64,000 nucleotides of DNA from Flavipsychrobacter sp. (GTDB taxonomy: Bacteria; Bacteroidota; Bacteroidia; Chitinophagales; Chitinophagaceae), in contig JAEUVF010000013.1 of assembly GCA_016787265.1 (NCBI GenBank), forward strand, positions 434,001-498,000, read 5' to 3'. The first letter of the stretch is position 1; every line of letters starts with the position of its first letter. The position numbers and the translations under genes are program-made. The notes under the pieces were generated by a model that did no database searches, had not been told where the DNA came from, and saw only the letters and a program-made list of their open reading frames with translations. Below are positions 35,281 to 44,607 of the stretch, in pieces.

Positions 35281-35364
35281 ATGTTAACGAAGCATTACAA
35301 CATTAACTGGTTGACTGAAAGGTTTGAAAGCGGAGAGTCTTTGAAGTTTCTCTATTTTTGGGGC
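35281..35364 (+). pseudogene. 5' stub of a NADAR gene
   Basis: The frame reads HYNINWLTERFESGESLKF and matches the start of the intact NADAR gene at 44946 (HYNIKWLTEKFERGEELKF). After FLYFWG the sequence switches to a sigma factor. It is a recombination scar. Confidence 0.8.
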
Positions 35365-35839
35365 TGTTTTATACGAGGATTTTCATCCCACGCTTAGCTA
35401 TTATTCCTTTAGCATTCTGAAAAACCGCTCCATTGCAGAAGAAATTGCCTCCAATGCACTGGTTAAAACCTGGAAAATGCATTGGAAGCTGGATAGTTAT
35501 GGGGCCATCCGAGCCTATCTATATAAAGTTGTTCAGAGAGATAGTCTGGCCTATTTACGCGCGTAAAAAAGGCGCAGCATGCTCCACCAGAAAGCTCAGG
35601 TGCCTGATATTACGAATGAAACACCTTTTGAGAAATTGGTTCGATCGGAGTTGTACCATCTGCTTCGCAACGCGCTAAAAGCTTTGTCGCCGGGTAATCA
35701 AAAAGTGATTACCATGTATTTCCTGGAAGATAAAAATACCAATGAAATCGCCCGGGAATTAAACCTGCATCCCAGTACGATCAAGACTCAAAAAACACGC
35801 GGATTGGAGGCACTTCGGAAATTGCTGCTTAACCCATAA
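35365..35839 (+). pseudogene. ECF-type sigma factor, N-terminus lost and split by a stop
   Basis: From LYEDFHPTLSYYSFSILKN onwards this is a sigma-70 region 2; region 4 follows (ALSPGNQKVITMYFLEDKNTNEIARELNLHPSTIKTQKTRGLEALRKLL). The first codons are missing because the frame begins at the NADAR stub, and an in-frame TAA at 35564-35566 separates regions 2 and 4 just before KRRSML. An ATG at 35579 could still give an 86-residue region-4 protein. No anti-sigma factor gene is adjacent. The full sigma factor is not made. Confidence 0.8.
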
Positions 35840-35902
35840 TCTTGCTAATTCCTAGCACCGGTTTTCTTACCTCAAGTCAAGGGATTAAAAAACAGACCAA
35901 TC

Positions 35903-35910
35903 TACTTTTG
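35903..35910 (+). promoter_or_regulatory. -7 element, promoter of the 35.9 kb gene
   Basis: TACTTTTG matches TAnnTTTG and lies about 30 bases before the ATG at 35941. The same leader was copied to 31226-31275, and the paralogue at 39071 has an identical 8-mer at 39038. Confidence 0.55.
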
Positions 35911-35940
35911 CCATCTGTTTTAATAATAATTAAGATGAAT

Positions 35941-36567
35941 ATGCAAAAGAAATCGTTCTGGATTGGACTTGTTTTAGTTTTATCAGGCAGTTTACAGGTG
36001 CAGGCACAATATGCCAGGGAAGACAGCAGTTTTAAACGATGGTTTATTGGAAGCACTGTCTTTCTGCTGGGTAATTTTTCAGATAAAAATCCACCCGACT
36101 TTTTTCAAGTCAATGTAGGCTATCGCATTACAGGGAAGGATGTCATTACCCTGGAACCTAAAACCTGGAAATATGCCTGGCCAAATGGTATTCACCCGTT
36201 TTTAAATTCATCCTATGGAAAGCCGGAAGAGGAATTTCCCGGCTATGTGCGCGAATATGGCATATCAGTGGCCTATCAACGTTTTTTGTGGAAAGGCCTA
36301 TATGCGGAACTGAATGTAATGCCTACTATCCAGCGTTTTGTTAATGAATCGGGTAAAAAGATTGACAATGGTTTCCAGCTTTTCAATACCTACCGTGCCG
36401 GTTATCATATCAAGCTTTTTAAAGACAGATTCTTTATACAGCCATCCATCGCCATTACACACCGCGCTTATCACACAAAACTGCCGGATGGTTTTAAACA
36501 GCTGGATGATAAATGGTCGAAATTTGTCTTCGGAGAACCGGGGTTTCATTTCGGGTTTAATTTTTAA
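35941..36567 (+). CDS. Secreted paralogue A (unknown family)
   Basis: No family is recognised. The signal peptide ends in SLQVQAQ. The mature protein (KDVITLEPKTWKYAWPNGIHPF, then LFNTYRAGYHIKLFKDRFFIQPSI) is beta-rich, suggesting a small outer-membrane or periplasmic barrel. It is paralogous to 39071-39703 along its whole length. ATG 35941 gives the same signal length as the paralogue; ATG 35935 is possible, and the longer frame from 35842 overlaps the promoter. It is followed by a DoxX-like and an AraC gene, probably as an operon. Confidence 0.75.
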   Translation: MQKKSFWIGLVLVLSGSLQVQAQYAREDSSFKRWFIGSTVFLLGNFSDKNPPDFFQVNVGYRITGKDVITLEPKTWKYAWPNGIHPFLNSSYGKPEEEFPGYVREYGISVAYQRFLWKGLYAELNVMPTIQRFVNESGKKIDNGFQLFNTYRAGYHIKLFKDRFFIQPSIAITHRAYHTKLPDGFKQLDDKWSKFVFGEPGFHFGFNF

Positions 36568-36582
36568 GTGTTCATATCTACT

Positions 36583-37134
36583 ATGGAAAAATTTATAGCC
36601 AGGCTGAAATCAAGTATAAGTTTCCAACTGCTCACCATTTTAGTTCGCTATATGCTGGGTACAGCCTTCGGTTGGGCTAGTATATTAAAAGTCAAAGGGA
36701 TCCGATTTGAACCTCAATCTGGTGAGCATGCACCGATTCATTCGGTATCACATCTGTTAGAGTCGATGTACCAGTCCGGTTTCTATTGGTATTTTATAGG
36801 TTGGGCACAATTTCTGGCAGGGTTCCTTATCATGTCCCAGGTGTTCAGCACCCTGGGTGCGGTAGTCTATTTCCCTATTATCTTAAGTATTTGTATTCTG
36901 ACCACGGCTTTTGAAGCTCCTGCCTTTCTGTTAATGACATCCTCCATGCTGCTCGCCAATTTTTACCTGCTCTTGTGGGATTGGAATCGATTAAAATTTA
37001 TAGTATTAAATAAGCCGGGTCCATTTGTGGACCAGGCTGCTGGCTTTTCAAGGCATAAAATATGGACCTATACAGGCATTGTATTATTTCTTATCATCAC
37101 CATTTATCGATTCCTAAGTACAGGCCCTAATTGA
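36583..37134 (+). CDS. DoxX-like inner-membrane protein
   Basis: Four to five hydrophobic segments (from about residue 18 to 110 and near 165-180) and the LVRYMLGTAFGWASILKVKG start resemble DoxX-type quinol-oxidase-related membrane proteins; similarity is weak. ATG 36583 is preferred over GTG 36568. Its stop overlaps the spacer before the AraC gene (15 bases to ATG 37149), so the two are likely co-transcribed. Confidence 0.55.
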   Translation: MEKFIARLKSSISFQLLTILVRYMLGTAFGWASILKVKGIRFEPQSGEHAPIHSVSHLLESMYQSGFYWYFIGWAQFLAGFLIMSQVFSTLGAVVYFPIILSICILTTAFEAPAFLLMTSSMLLANFYLLLWDWNRLKFIVLNKPGPFVDQAAGFSRHKIWTYTGIVLFLIITIYRFLSTGPN

Positions 37135-37148
37135 CTTATCTTAGTCCC

Positions 37149-38282
37149 ATGGTTGCGTATTTCGGTATTGGGATCTGTTTGCTTTTAATTTTATTGTTGG
37201 CGTCTAAATCGGGGAAAACTCTTGCCGATAAGATCCTGCTTGTCTGGTTATTTCTCATTGCCTGTCATCTTACTTTATATGTTTTTAGTATCCAGCCGAT
37301 TACTGCCAACAATGTGCATTGGCTGCTGGGTACAAGCCTTCCCTTTCCCATGCTTCACGGCCCGATGCTGTACTTGTACACCGCAGCCATGACCAACCAG
37401 CTGCCCCGGAACCGCAACTGGATCCTGGTGCATTTTATCCCCGCCCTGGTGGTTGTTTTATTCTTTTTTCCCGTGCTCTTGCGATCGGCTGAGGGAAAGC
37501 TGGCTTTTATACGAAGTGGGGGAGAAGGGTACCAGACAGCCAACTTACTCCGGATTATTTTACTGCAGGTGTCTGGGTTTGTTTATGTGCTCTGGGCGCT
37601 ATGGTTACTGCACAGGCACAAACTCAACATAAGTCAGGAGTTTTCCTATGAAGAACGAATCAATCTAAACTGGCTACGCTATTTTATATACGGACTCGCG
37701 GGGATTTGGCTAATCATAGTAGTTACGAAAAGCGACTATTATATTTTCGGAGGGGCTGCCCTATTTATTGTATTTCTCGGATATTTTGGAATCAGGCAGG
37801 TAGGGATTTTTACCACTGCCAATCTGTATCCAACAGCGCCGGTACCTGTAATTCCGGCGCCGGTTGAAGTGATTGAAAATAATCCACGAAGGAAATATGC
37901 CAGCTCCGGTGTTACAGGGGAAATGAGCAGGGAGATCCACCAACGGCTTGTCCAACTCATGCAGGATGAAAAATTGTATACGGAACCGGATTTATCACTT
38001 TCGATATTGGCAGACAAAATCAATGTGCATCCTAATTACTTGTCGCAGGTGATCAATGAACTTGAAGGAAAAACATTTTTTGAGTATATCAATAGCTTAC
38101 GGGTAGAGGAATTTAAACGATTGGCAGCACTGCCTGAAAGCAGGCAATTTACCATTATGAGCCTGGCCTACGATTGTGGATTTAACTCCAAGTCTTCGTT
38201 CAATAAAAATTTTAAGAAAGCAACGGGACTGTCGCCCTCCGAATTTCTTGCCTGCATTGCTGATACCGGCGATTCAATCTAA
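37149..38282 (+). CDS. AraC-family regulator with N-terminal membrane domain
   Basis: The 377-residue protein has about six to seven hydrophobic helices in the first 215 residues, and a C-terminal AraC-type DNA-binding domain (LSILADKINVHPNYLSQVIN, then SLAYDCGFNSKSSFNKNFKK) with two helix-turn-helix motifs. Membrane-bound AraC regulators sense an external or membrane signal. ATG 37149 is preferred; TTG 37131 would overlap the preceding stop. A 490-base 5' copy lies at 31275-31764. It probably controls its own operon with the secreted and DoxX-like genes. Confidence 0.85.
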   Translation: MVAYFGIGICLLLILLLASKSGKTLADKILLVWLFLIACHLTLYVFSIQPITANNVHWLLGTSLPFPMLHGPMLYLYTAAMTNQLPRNRNWILVHFIPALVVVLFFFPVLLRSAEGKLAFIRSGGEGYQTANLLRIILLQVSGFVYVLWALWLLHRHKLNISQEFSYEERINLNWLRYFIYGLAGIWLIIVVTKSDYYIFGGAALFIVFLGYFGIRQVGIFTTANLYPTAPVPVIPAPVEVIENNPRRKYASSGVTGEMSREIHQRLVQLMQDEKLYTEPDLSLSILADKINVHPNYLSQVINELEGKTFFEYINSLRVEEFKRLAALPESRQFTIMSLAYDCGFNSKSSFNKNFKKATGLSPSEFLACIADTGDSI

Positions 38283-38296
38283 TCCATTCATTTTCA
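38275..38296 (+). repeat. 22-base direct repeat, copy 1 (AraC gene end)
   Basis: This includes the AraC stop codon and is repeated exactly at 40534-40555. The bases just upstream are also similar at both places (CCGGC shared), so copy 2 looks like a scar of a duplicated AraC tail. Confidence 0.7.
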
Positions 38297-38413
38297 TTCA
38301 TCTAGGGAATAATCTGAGTTTCTGGAAGATTTGGCTATAAGAATTACGATACCCGTTGACCTTCTTTTTTATACCTTTACTTATTGTAAACCAGGGATTT
38401 AGATTGTTTAAAT

Positions 38414-38986
38414 ATGCAGCAATTACTATTTGATTTTATCTCAAAATACATTTCTCTTACAGATGATGAAAAGAACGTATTACTCTCCTTAAACCTGTTT
38501 CACTCAGTGAAGAAAGGAACGATTTTACTTAGAGAGGGACAAAAAACAAATAATAGTTACTTTGTTTTAAAAGGTTGCATCCGATCCTATTACCTGATTG
38601 ATGGTGAAGAAAGAACCACCGCTTTTTACACTGAAATGGAAGCCATGACACCTGCTTGTGCATTATCCAATACTCCTTCCGACTATTATGTAAGTTGCCT
38701 CGAAGACACTATGCTTACCATTTCAAATTCTGATATGACTGAAGAAGTAAACGGTAAATTTCCAAAGTTCGACATCATGTGCAGAATGTTTTCAGCTGAA
38801 ATGTTAGCCAAACAAAGAATAGACTTTGATGAGTTTAAAACTTCCTCACCAGAACAACGATACCTGAACTTACTACAAAAAAGACCGGATCTTCTTCAGC
38901 GGGTTCCGCAACATCAATTAGCTAGTTATTTGGGTATCACGCCTCAATCACTTAGCAGGTTAAGAAGCCGGTTGGTAAAGAAATAA
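38414..38986 (+). CDS. Crp/Fnr-family transcriptional regulator
   Basis: A cyclic-nucleotide-binding-type beta barrel spans residues 15-110 (KKGTILLREGQKTNNSYFVLKGCIRSYYL), followed by a C-terminal winged helix (VPQHQLASYLGITPQSLSRLRSRL). The residues that bind cAMP in Crp are not conserved, as in most Bacteroidota members of this group. The protein is 190 residues, a normal length. It lies 84 bases before the second secreted paralogue and may regulate it. Confidence 0.85.
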   Translation: MQQLLFDFISKYISLTDDEKNVLLSLNLFHSVKKGTILLREGQKTNNSYFVLKGCIRSYYLIDGEERTTAFYTEMEAMTPACALSNTPSDYYVSCLEDTMLTISNSDMTEEVNGKFPKFDIMCRMFSAEMLAKQRIDFDEFKTSSPEQRYLNLLQKRPDLLQRVPQHQLASYLGITPQSLSRLRSRLVKK

Positions 38987-39037
38987 CGGGCAATCATATC
39001 TTAACTTTAGTGAACGAATAGCAGTCTTTCGCACCTC

Positions 39038-39045
39038 TACTTTTG
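39038..39045 (+). promoter_or_regulatory. -7 element, promoter of the 39.1 kb gene
   Basis: TACTTTTG fits TAnnTTTG, 26 bases before ATG 39071, in the same setting as the promoter of paralogue A. Confidence 0.5.
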
Positions 39046-39070
39046 CAGTATCGTTTAATAAATAAAAGAT

Positions 39071-39703
39071 ATGCAAAAGAGAATTTTATGTATTGTACTT
39101 GCTGTAGGGTTGGTTGGCAATATTCAGGTAAATGCACAATATTCCAAAACCGACAGCAGTTATCATAAGTGGTTTATCGGGACTTCATTATTTGTACTTA
39201 TCGGAAATTTTGACACAAAAAACCCTCCAAACTTTGTTCAACTGGATATCGGGTATCGGATTACAGGTAAAGATGTAGTTAGGCTCTCTCCAAAAACCTG
39301 GAAATACGCCTGGCCAAATGGTATACATCCATTTTTTAATGAGGCTTACAAAAAACCGGAAGAAAAATTTCCTGGCTATATTCGGGAGTATGGGGTAACG
39401 GCTTCTTATGCCAGATTCTTTGGGAAATCTTTCTATGCCCAACTGGATGTAATGCCTGCCTACCAGATTTTTGCAAATGAAAATGGTAAACGAATCGATA
39501 ATGGTTTTCAGATTTTTAATTCATATCGAATCGGCTACCACATCAAACTCTTCAAGGACAAGCTTTTTCTTCAACCATCTATATGTATGACCCATCGTGC
39601 CTATCATACTACACTGCCGGATGGTTTTAAAGAGTTGGATGACAAATGGTCCAAATTTATTTTTCCCGAGCCGGGACTCAATATCGGATTTAACTTATAT
39701 TAA
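39071..39703 (+). CDS. Secreted paralogue B (unknown family)
   Basis: This 210-residue protein has a signal peptide ending NIQVNAQ and aligns end to end with the product of 35941-36567 (shared KTWKYAWPNGIHPF, YHIKLFKDKLFLQPSI, THRAYHT and LPDGFKELDDKWSKF). Function is unknown. It has its own promoter and follows the Crp/Fnr gene. The high similarity and conserved promoter suggest a segmental duplication, with different neighbours now attached. Confidence 0.75.
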   Translation: MQKRILCIVLAVGLVGNIQVNAQYSKTDSSYHKWFIGTSLFVLIGNFDTKNPPNFVQLDIGYRITGKDVVRLSPKTWKYAWPNGIHPFFNEAYKKPEEKFPGYIREYGVTASYARFFGKSFYAQLDVMPAYQIFANENGKRIDNGFQIFNSYRIGYHIKLFKDKLFLQPSICMTHRAYHTTLPDGFKELDDKWSKFIFPEPGLNIGFNLY

Positions 39704-39730
39704 CTTGTTTACTACTAACAATTGAATTAA

Positions 39731-40507
39731 ATGGAAATAAAACCGCTTATTCCAGGATTAACCTTCACAGAGATTTTAGTTGAAAGTTACCTTATAGAGG
39801 ATCTCACCTCTTTCAGTGAATTAATGGATGTATTTAATAAATATAAAACGGATAATTCCCAAAAGACAGTCCTTATAACATTGGATAATTTAGATCAGGC
39901 TGAATATACTAGTACGCATTCAATAATGACAAATGACCTGGATGAAACCGAAGGTTATGATTTGTCAGGGCTCGACAGTGCCTGCTTTGAAAACAACAAA
40001 CATATCGGATACCTATCTACACCCACTGAGTTTTTTATTAGAAAAGAGAATTTTTTGAAACAAACAGAAAATATTGATTTTTCAGCAGTTTGCGAAAAAG
40101 GTCTGACAATTGATGAAGACGAGGTTCAGATTTTGAAAAAAATCAATCTTTCGCCGTTTGAATACTTAGATAAGCGTATAATTCTCAAAATAGTACCCGT
40201 TGAAGAACCATATCTGGGGATTTCCGGGTTTCCGAATGGTTATTTTGCAAGTGATTTAGACCCTTTTGAAAATTATGCTTTGGCAAGGCATTTATTTGAA
40301 AAATATGAATATGAACTTTTTGGAATTGGAGCTTCACTTCTAGGCTTTACAAGAAAGGGCAGCTTAGATAAAAAATCTGCAAAAGAACTAATAGCAGATT
40401 TGTCTAAATTATACAATTGCAATGAATCTGTTTTGGATGTTTTTTTAGAACCAATACATAACAGCAATCAGTTGTTTTTAAAATACACGGATTCGTTGGA
40501 ACCATAA
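39731..40507 (+). CDS. Hypothetical cytoplasmic protein, 258 aa
   Basis: No family is recognised with confidence. The protein is acidic and without signal peptide, and resembles small globular proteins often found next to polymorphic toxins (FENYALARHLFEKYEYELFGIGASLLGFTRKG around residues 179-210). It lies 27 bases after paralogue B and may share its transcript. An immunity-type role would be speculation. Confidence 0.55.
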   Translation: MEIKPLIPGLTFTEILVESYLIEDLTSFSELMDVFNKYKTDNSQKTVLITLDNLDQAEYTSTHSIMTNDLDETEGYDLSGLDSACFENNKHIGYLSTPTEFFIRKENFLKQTENIDFSAVCEKGLTIDEDEVQILKKINLSPFEYLDKRIILKIVPVEEPYLGISGFPNGYFASDLDPFENYALARHLFEKYEYELFGIGASLLGFTRKGSLDKKSAKELIADLSKLYNCNESVLDVFLEPIHNSNQLFLKYTDSLEP

Positions 40508-40533
40508 ATACTTCAATAGAATGCCGGCTCCCA

Positions 40534-40555
40534 CAATCTAATCCATTCATTTTCA
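40534..40555 (+). repeat. 22-base direct repeat, copy 2
   Basis: Exact copy of 38275-38296, lying in non-coding DNA 130 bases before the serine hydrolase gene. Confidence 0.7.
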
Positions 40556-40664
40556 GTTAACTAATTGTTGTCCGTACTTATAAGATAAGCCTTCATTCAG
40601 GTGGACACCATCCATCTTTGCGTAGTAAACGCTCCCTTATTACGTAAAAATAAATAACCTGTTT

Positions 40665-42437
40665 ATGAAGAATTTGTCTTTGGTATTGATTTTTTGTGTC
40701 CTGTTTTTTGGTGCTTCCGGTCAGAAAAAAGATAACCGGTTGGCTGGTTTGGATACCATGATAACCCGGATCCTGCAGGAATGGAAGGTGCCCGGACTGT
40801 CTATTGCCATCGTGGAAAAAGGTAAAGTTGTCCTGACAAAGGGCTATGGGTTCCGGGATGTTGAGAATAAAAAACCGGTTACTTCAACTACCCAGTTTTC
40901 CATTGGTAGTTGCACAAAGGCATTTACGGCATCCTTAGTGGGCTTTGCTATCAAAGAAAAAGGCATCGATCTGGATGTGCCTGTCGCGAGTTATTTCCCG
41001 GAACTAACCTTTATGGACAAAACACTCACCACCAGTGTAACGCTCCGGGATATGCTTTGTCACCGTACAGGTTTGCCAAGGCATGATTTTTCCTGGTACA
41101 GTGGCGCTGCTACCAGCAGGGAGGCCCTTGTACATAATATTCGTTTTTTGGAAGCATCGGCTCCGGTAAGGCAAAGCTTCCAGTACAATAACTATATGTA
41201 TATGGCAATCGGCAGGTTATTGGAGAAACAGTATGGTAAAAGCTGGGAGGAGCTCATCGAGGAGAAATTGTTCTCAACCCTGGCAATGACCAACTCTACA
41301 ACAGGGGCCATGGGCAAGGAGGGTGATTTTTCTTACGGATACGTATATAAAAATGACAACATAAAGCGGGTGGACTTTTTGACAACTTCGATGCAAGGGT
41401 TGGCACCCTGTGGAGGAATCGTATCCACCGCAAAAGATATGGCAAACTGGTTACTCCTATGGACGAACCAGGGGAAGTTTGAAGGGAAAGAAATTATATC
41501 CTCCAACTTTTACCAGGAGGCCATAAGTTCCCAAATGATTGCATCGCCCAACCTGCCATCTAAACAAATGTCCGACTATTACCTGTTTAATTATGGCCTT
41601 GGGTGGTATGTTGCCAGCTACAGAGGACGATACGGTGTTGGTCATGGTGGTAATATCAATGGCTTCAGTTCCTTTATTTCCTTTATGCCAACAGATAGTA
41701 TTGGCATTTATATAGCAGTCAATCAAAACAATTCACAGGTACCCCGTATACTGAGCAATTTAATACTTGACAGGATGATTGGAGCCGGCTTCCGTGATTG
41801 GAATGCGCTGTTTAAACAACCGGTTGCCAGCAAGGCAGCAGCAGAAACAGGGAATACAGAAACAGTAAAGCCGTCGCTAGCCCTGGATAAGTATAACGGA
41901 ACGTATACAAACAAGGGTTATGGAAAGATTACCATTCAGGCAGATAAAGAGGTGCTGACAGGAACCTTTAATCGATGGAAGCTTAAAATTAGCCATCTGA
42001 ATTACAATCATTTTAGGTTCACTATAGATGCAGATGTATTTGATGGGAGCGAGGCTATGAATGGCGAGTTTAAGATTGCAGCGGATGGTACGATCACGGC
42101 GTTGACATTGCCTTTTGAAGATGGCATTCAGCCTATTGAATTTAAGAAAGAGGTGGTTCCTGTAACTGTATCCAGCGAGGGCTTGAAAAAGCACGAAGGC
42201 GACTATGAATTATCCGGTTTACGATTTAAAATTTATATAGATGCACAGGGTGTATTAAAGGCTATCGTACCCGGACAACCGGAATACGAGCTGGAGCCTC
42301 TTAGGGAAAACACCTTCACCCTGAAAGGTTTAACCGGATTCAGTGTCCGATTTGAGTTGGATGAAAAAGGAAATGTAAGGGTTTGCCATCTTACTCAGCC
42401 CAATGGAACCTACACGCTTAAAAAACTAGTAAAATAA
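40665..42437 (+). CDS. Serine hydrolase, class C beta-lactamase fold, with C-terminal DUF3471-like domain
   Basis: This is a 590-residue exported protein (signal peptide 1-19). The S-x-x-K nucleophile motif is S82-C-T-K85, the Y-x-N motif is YNN near 175, and the third-strand motif is HGG near 328. The last 200 residues (from about 400, LDKYNGTYTNKGYGKITI) form two lipocalin-like DUF3471-type repeats. Members act as esterases or D-Ala-D-Ala peptidases more often than true lactamases; the substrate is unknown. It is followed by two secreted-protein genes on the same strand. Confidence 0.9.
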   Translation: MKNLSLVLIFCVLFFGASGQKKDNRLAGLDTMITRILQEWKVPGLSIAIVEKGKVVLTKGYGFRDVENKKPVTSTTQFSIGSCTKAFTASLVGFAIKEKGIDLDVPVASYFPELTFMDKTLTTSVTLRDMLCHRTGLPRHDFSWYSGAATSREALVHNIRFLEASAPVRQSFQYNNYMYMAIGRLLEKQYGKSWEELIEEKLFSTLAMTNSTTGAMGKEGDFSYGYVYKNDNIKRVDFLTTSMQGLAPCGGIVSTAKDMANWLLLWTNQGKFEGKEIISSNFYQEAISSQMIASPNLPSKQMSDYYLFNYGLGWYVASYRGRYGVGHGGNINGFSSFISFMPTDSIGIYIAVNQNNSQVPRILSNLILDRMIGAGFRDWNALFKQPVASKAAAETGNTETVKPSLALDKYNGTYTNKGYGKITIQADKEVLTGTFNRWKLKISHLNYNHFRFTIDADVFDGSEAMNGEFKIAADGTITALTLPFEDGIQPIEFKKEVVPVTVSSEGLKKHEGDYELSGLRFKIYIDAQGVLKAIVPGQPEYELEPLRENTFTLKGLTGFSVRFELDEKGNVRVCHLTQPNGTYTLKKLVK

Positions 42438-42503
42438 AACCAGGAACTTAACTTAAGATAAGAAATACCGAATGGGATATATTTAAAATTACACCCAATT
42501 ACG

Positions 42504-43256
42504 ATGAAATCGAAAGTCCGCTTTTTACTGAAACTGCTGGTAGTTGTATCTTTTGGGGTATCATCCCCCGTTTATTCCCAGGACACATTATGGTTCTCAA
42601 AGCCAGGAAAACTTGTTGCTTCCCGGGATTCCGCTGAACGGTATAATGTCGTGTATAAAGACAAGGCCGATACGCAAAAGGTAAAAGTTGTTCGTTACTT
42701 ACTGGATGGTAGCATACAGGAAGAATTGAATTTTTATCCTTACGAACCTACCAGGCTGCTGCATGGTGAATTTAAACGCTACAGCGATGGCCGGATCGTG
42801 CAGGAACGGCATTATACAAAGAACCAACTAAATGGGGCCTTTAAAACCTGGTGGGAAAATGGTCAGTTAAGAAGGCATGATATCTATGAAAATGGAAAGT
42901 TTATCTCTGGCAACTGCTATGGGATAAACGGAGCAGATACCACCTGGTTTGAATATGAAAAAGCAGCCAGTTATCCCGGTGGGACGGACAGTTTACGGAA
43001 ATACCTGGCGAGGAATCTTAGGTACCCGCAGCTGGCTAAAGTTCAGGGAATACAAGGTACAGTGAGAGTGCAATTCACTATTGCTAAGGATGGAAGTCTG
43101 GAAGATATTTTTGTGGTTAAACCTATTGACCCCTCACTGGATCAGGAGGCTATTCGCCTGGTAACAAAGATGCCGAAATGGATACCGGCGATGCAGGATG
43201 GCAGGCTGGTGAAAATGTATTTTGTACTTCCGGTGGTATTTCAAATAAGGGAATAA
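42504..43256 (+). CDS. Energy transducer TonB C-terminal domain protein with MORN-like repeats
   Basis: The 250-residue protein has a signal peptide (ending VYSQ). Residues about 75-140 are MORN/YwqK-like repeats (LHGEFKRYSDGRIVQ, then LNGAFKTWWENGQLRRHDIYENGKF). Residues 160-250 are a TonB C-terminal domain (IQGTVRVQFTIAKDGSLEDI, then MYFVLPVVFQI). It has no N-terminal TonB-type anchor and proline linker, so it is not a classical transducer; such proteins are common in Bacteroidota with an unclear role. Confidence 0.85.
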   Translation: MKSKVRFLLKLLVVVSFGVSSPVYSQDTLWFSKPGKLVASRDSAERYNVVYKDKADTQKVKVVRYLLDGSIQEELNFYPYEPTRLLHGEFKRYSDGRIVQERHYTKNQLNGAFKTWWENGQLRRHDIYENGKFISGNCYGINGADTTWFEYEKAASYPGGTDSLRKYLARNLRYPQLAKVQGIQGTVRVQFTIAKDGSLEDIFVVKPIDPSLDQEAIRLVTKMPKWIPAMQDGRLVKMYFVLPVVFQIRE

Positions 43257-43275
43257 AAAAATCAAATCCGTACCT

Positions 43276-44568
43276 ATGAAATTATATGTGTTGGTATTTC
43301 TTATGTTCTGTAGCCTGTCGGGCTTTGCGCAATCCATCATTACGCCTGCATCGAATTCAATTGATAAAAAGTGGATCCGGAATGGAGTGACTGAAATGAC
43401 CTGTTTTACCAAATCGGGCAATCAGTGGGCGCCCTTTGGGTCCTTTGAGATTTCCATCCAGCAAAGCAATAGCCGGTTGCAGGTGAGTACTTCGCTTAGA
43501 ATAACCAATTCAGAGAAAAAATGGATTGATACCAGTATATCGGAAATTGGTTCTTTTAAACCGGTGTACAGGTCGTCCTTTACTCCCGATAGAACCATGG
43601 TCCTGCGCTTTGACAAAGAAGTGAACGGCTATTATTTGGATAAGACTACCAATAAACAAATAGCCGTTCAGGAAACCTTGAATGGTAATTTCTTTGAAAG
43701 TTATACCTATCCTTACTTGTTGACTGCATTACCATTGGCTACCGGCTATAAAGGTGAATTGGCAGTATATGATTATAAGCCGGGCGTTGCAATGAATGTC
43801 AAAAAAGCATTGATTGAAGAAGTAAAGAGCAATGTATACAAGAGTGAATTAACCGGTGAACATAAAGTATGGCAGGTAACTGTATTGGAAGAGGCTACCG
43901 GTGATAAATTTGACTATTATATTGACAAAGAAAATCGCCGGCTCTGGAAAATCGAAGTGTATTCAAAGAACCAGCATATCCTGATGCTAGACCGGGAGAA
44001 TGACTATAATCCGTTTACCACCAAACTGGATAAAGAGAAGGCCCTGGCCATGATCAAATCCGGCCGCTCTGTAATTACCGGCGAAGCCTTTGCCAGGGAT
44101 AATGAAAATGAAGGATTGCTGGGAGGGAAGGCAGTACTGAATATTAATAAAAAACAATTCGCACCAAAAGGAACAGCCATTCTATTGATACCTTATACCC
44201 CTTATTTCAAGGAATGGGTCAAACTCAATGAAGCCTCTCGCAAAAAAGGGAAGTCAATACCTTTGTCCAAAGATGCTGCGGCTTGTTTAAAAGTAGCGGC
44301 CGTGTATGATGATAAAGGAAGTTTTGAATTTGTGAATCTGATGGCAGGGGAGTACCTGTTGTATACCGAGTTTGGGTATGTTCATACCAGTGTGCGTACG
44401 GAAATTGTAGGTTATACAGATACCTATATCAACGGCATGTTCCAGGGATCATCTGCCAATACGGAGGTGAATAGATATGGTTCGAATGCGGTGGCTGGCA
44501 TAAAAAAGGTGGTGGAGATTAAGTCGGATGGGGATAAGGTGAGTGTGAAGTTGAAGAAGACGCTTTGA
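43276..44568 (+). CDS. Secreted hypothetical protein, 430 aa
   Basis: No family is recognised. The signal peptide covers residues 1-19 (SGFAQ). The first 250 residues have the beta-rich style of DUF-type periplasmic proteins that compare a lipid or polymer ligand (DKFDYYIDKENRRLWKIEVYS). The C-terminal part (VITGEAFARDNENEGLLGGKAV to YDDKGSFEFVNLMAGEYLLYTEFGYV) looks like a carboxypeptidase-regulatory-type Ig domain. It lies 20 bases after the TonB-domain gene and is probably co-transcribed. Confidence 0.7.
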   Translation: MKLYVLVFLMFCSLSGFAQSIITPASNSIDKKWIRNGVTEMTCFTKSGNQWAPFGSFEISIQQSNSRLQVSTSLRITNSEKKWIDTSISEIGSFKPVYRSSFTPDRTMVLRFDKEVNGYYLDKTTNKQIAVQETLNGNFFESYTYPYLLTALPLATGYKGELAVYDYKPGVAMNVKKALIEEVKSNVYKSELTGEHKVWQVTVLEEATGDKFDYYIDKENRRLWKIEVYSKNQHILMLDRENDYNPFTTKLDKEKALAMIKSGRSVITGEAFARDNENEGLLGGKAVLNINKKQFAPKGTAILLIPYTPYFKEWVKLNEASRKKGKSIPLSKDAAACLKVAAVYDDKGSFEFVNLMAGEYLLYTEFGYVHTSVRTEIVGYTDTYINGMFQGSSANTEVNRYGSNAVAGIKKVVEIKSDGDKVSVKLKKTL

Positions 44569-44607
44569 GAAATTCCACTATTTTGTAACTTAATAAAAAT
44601 CACTAAA

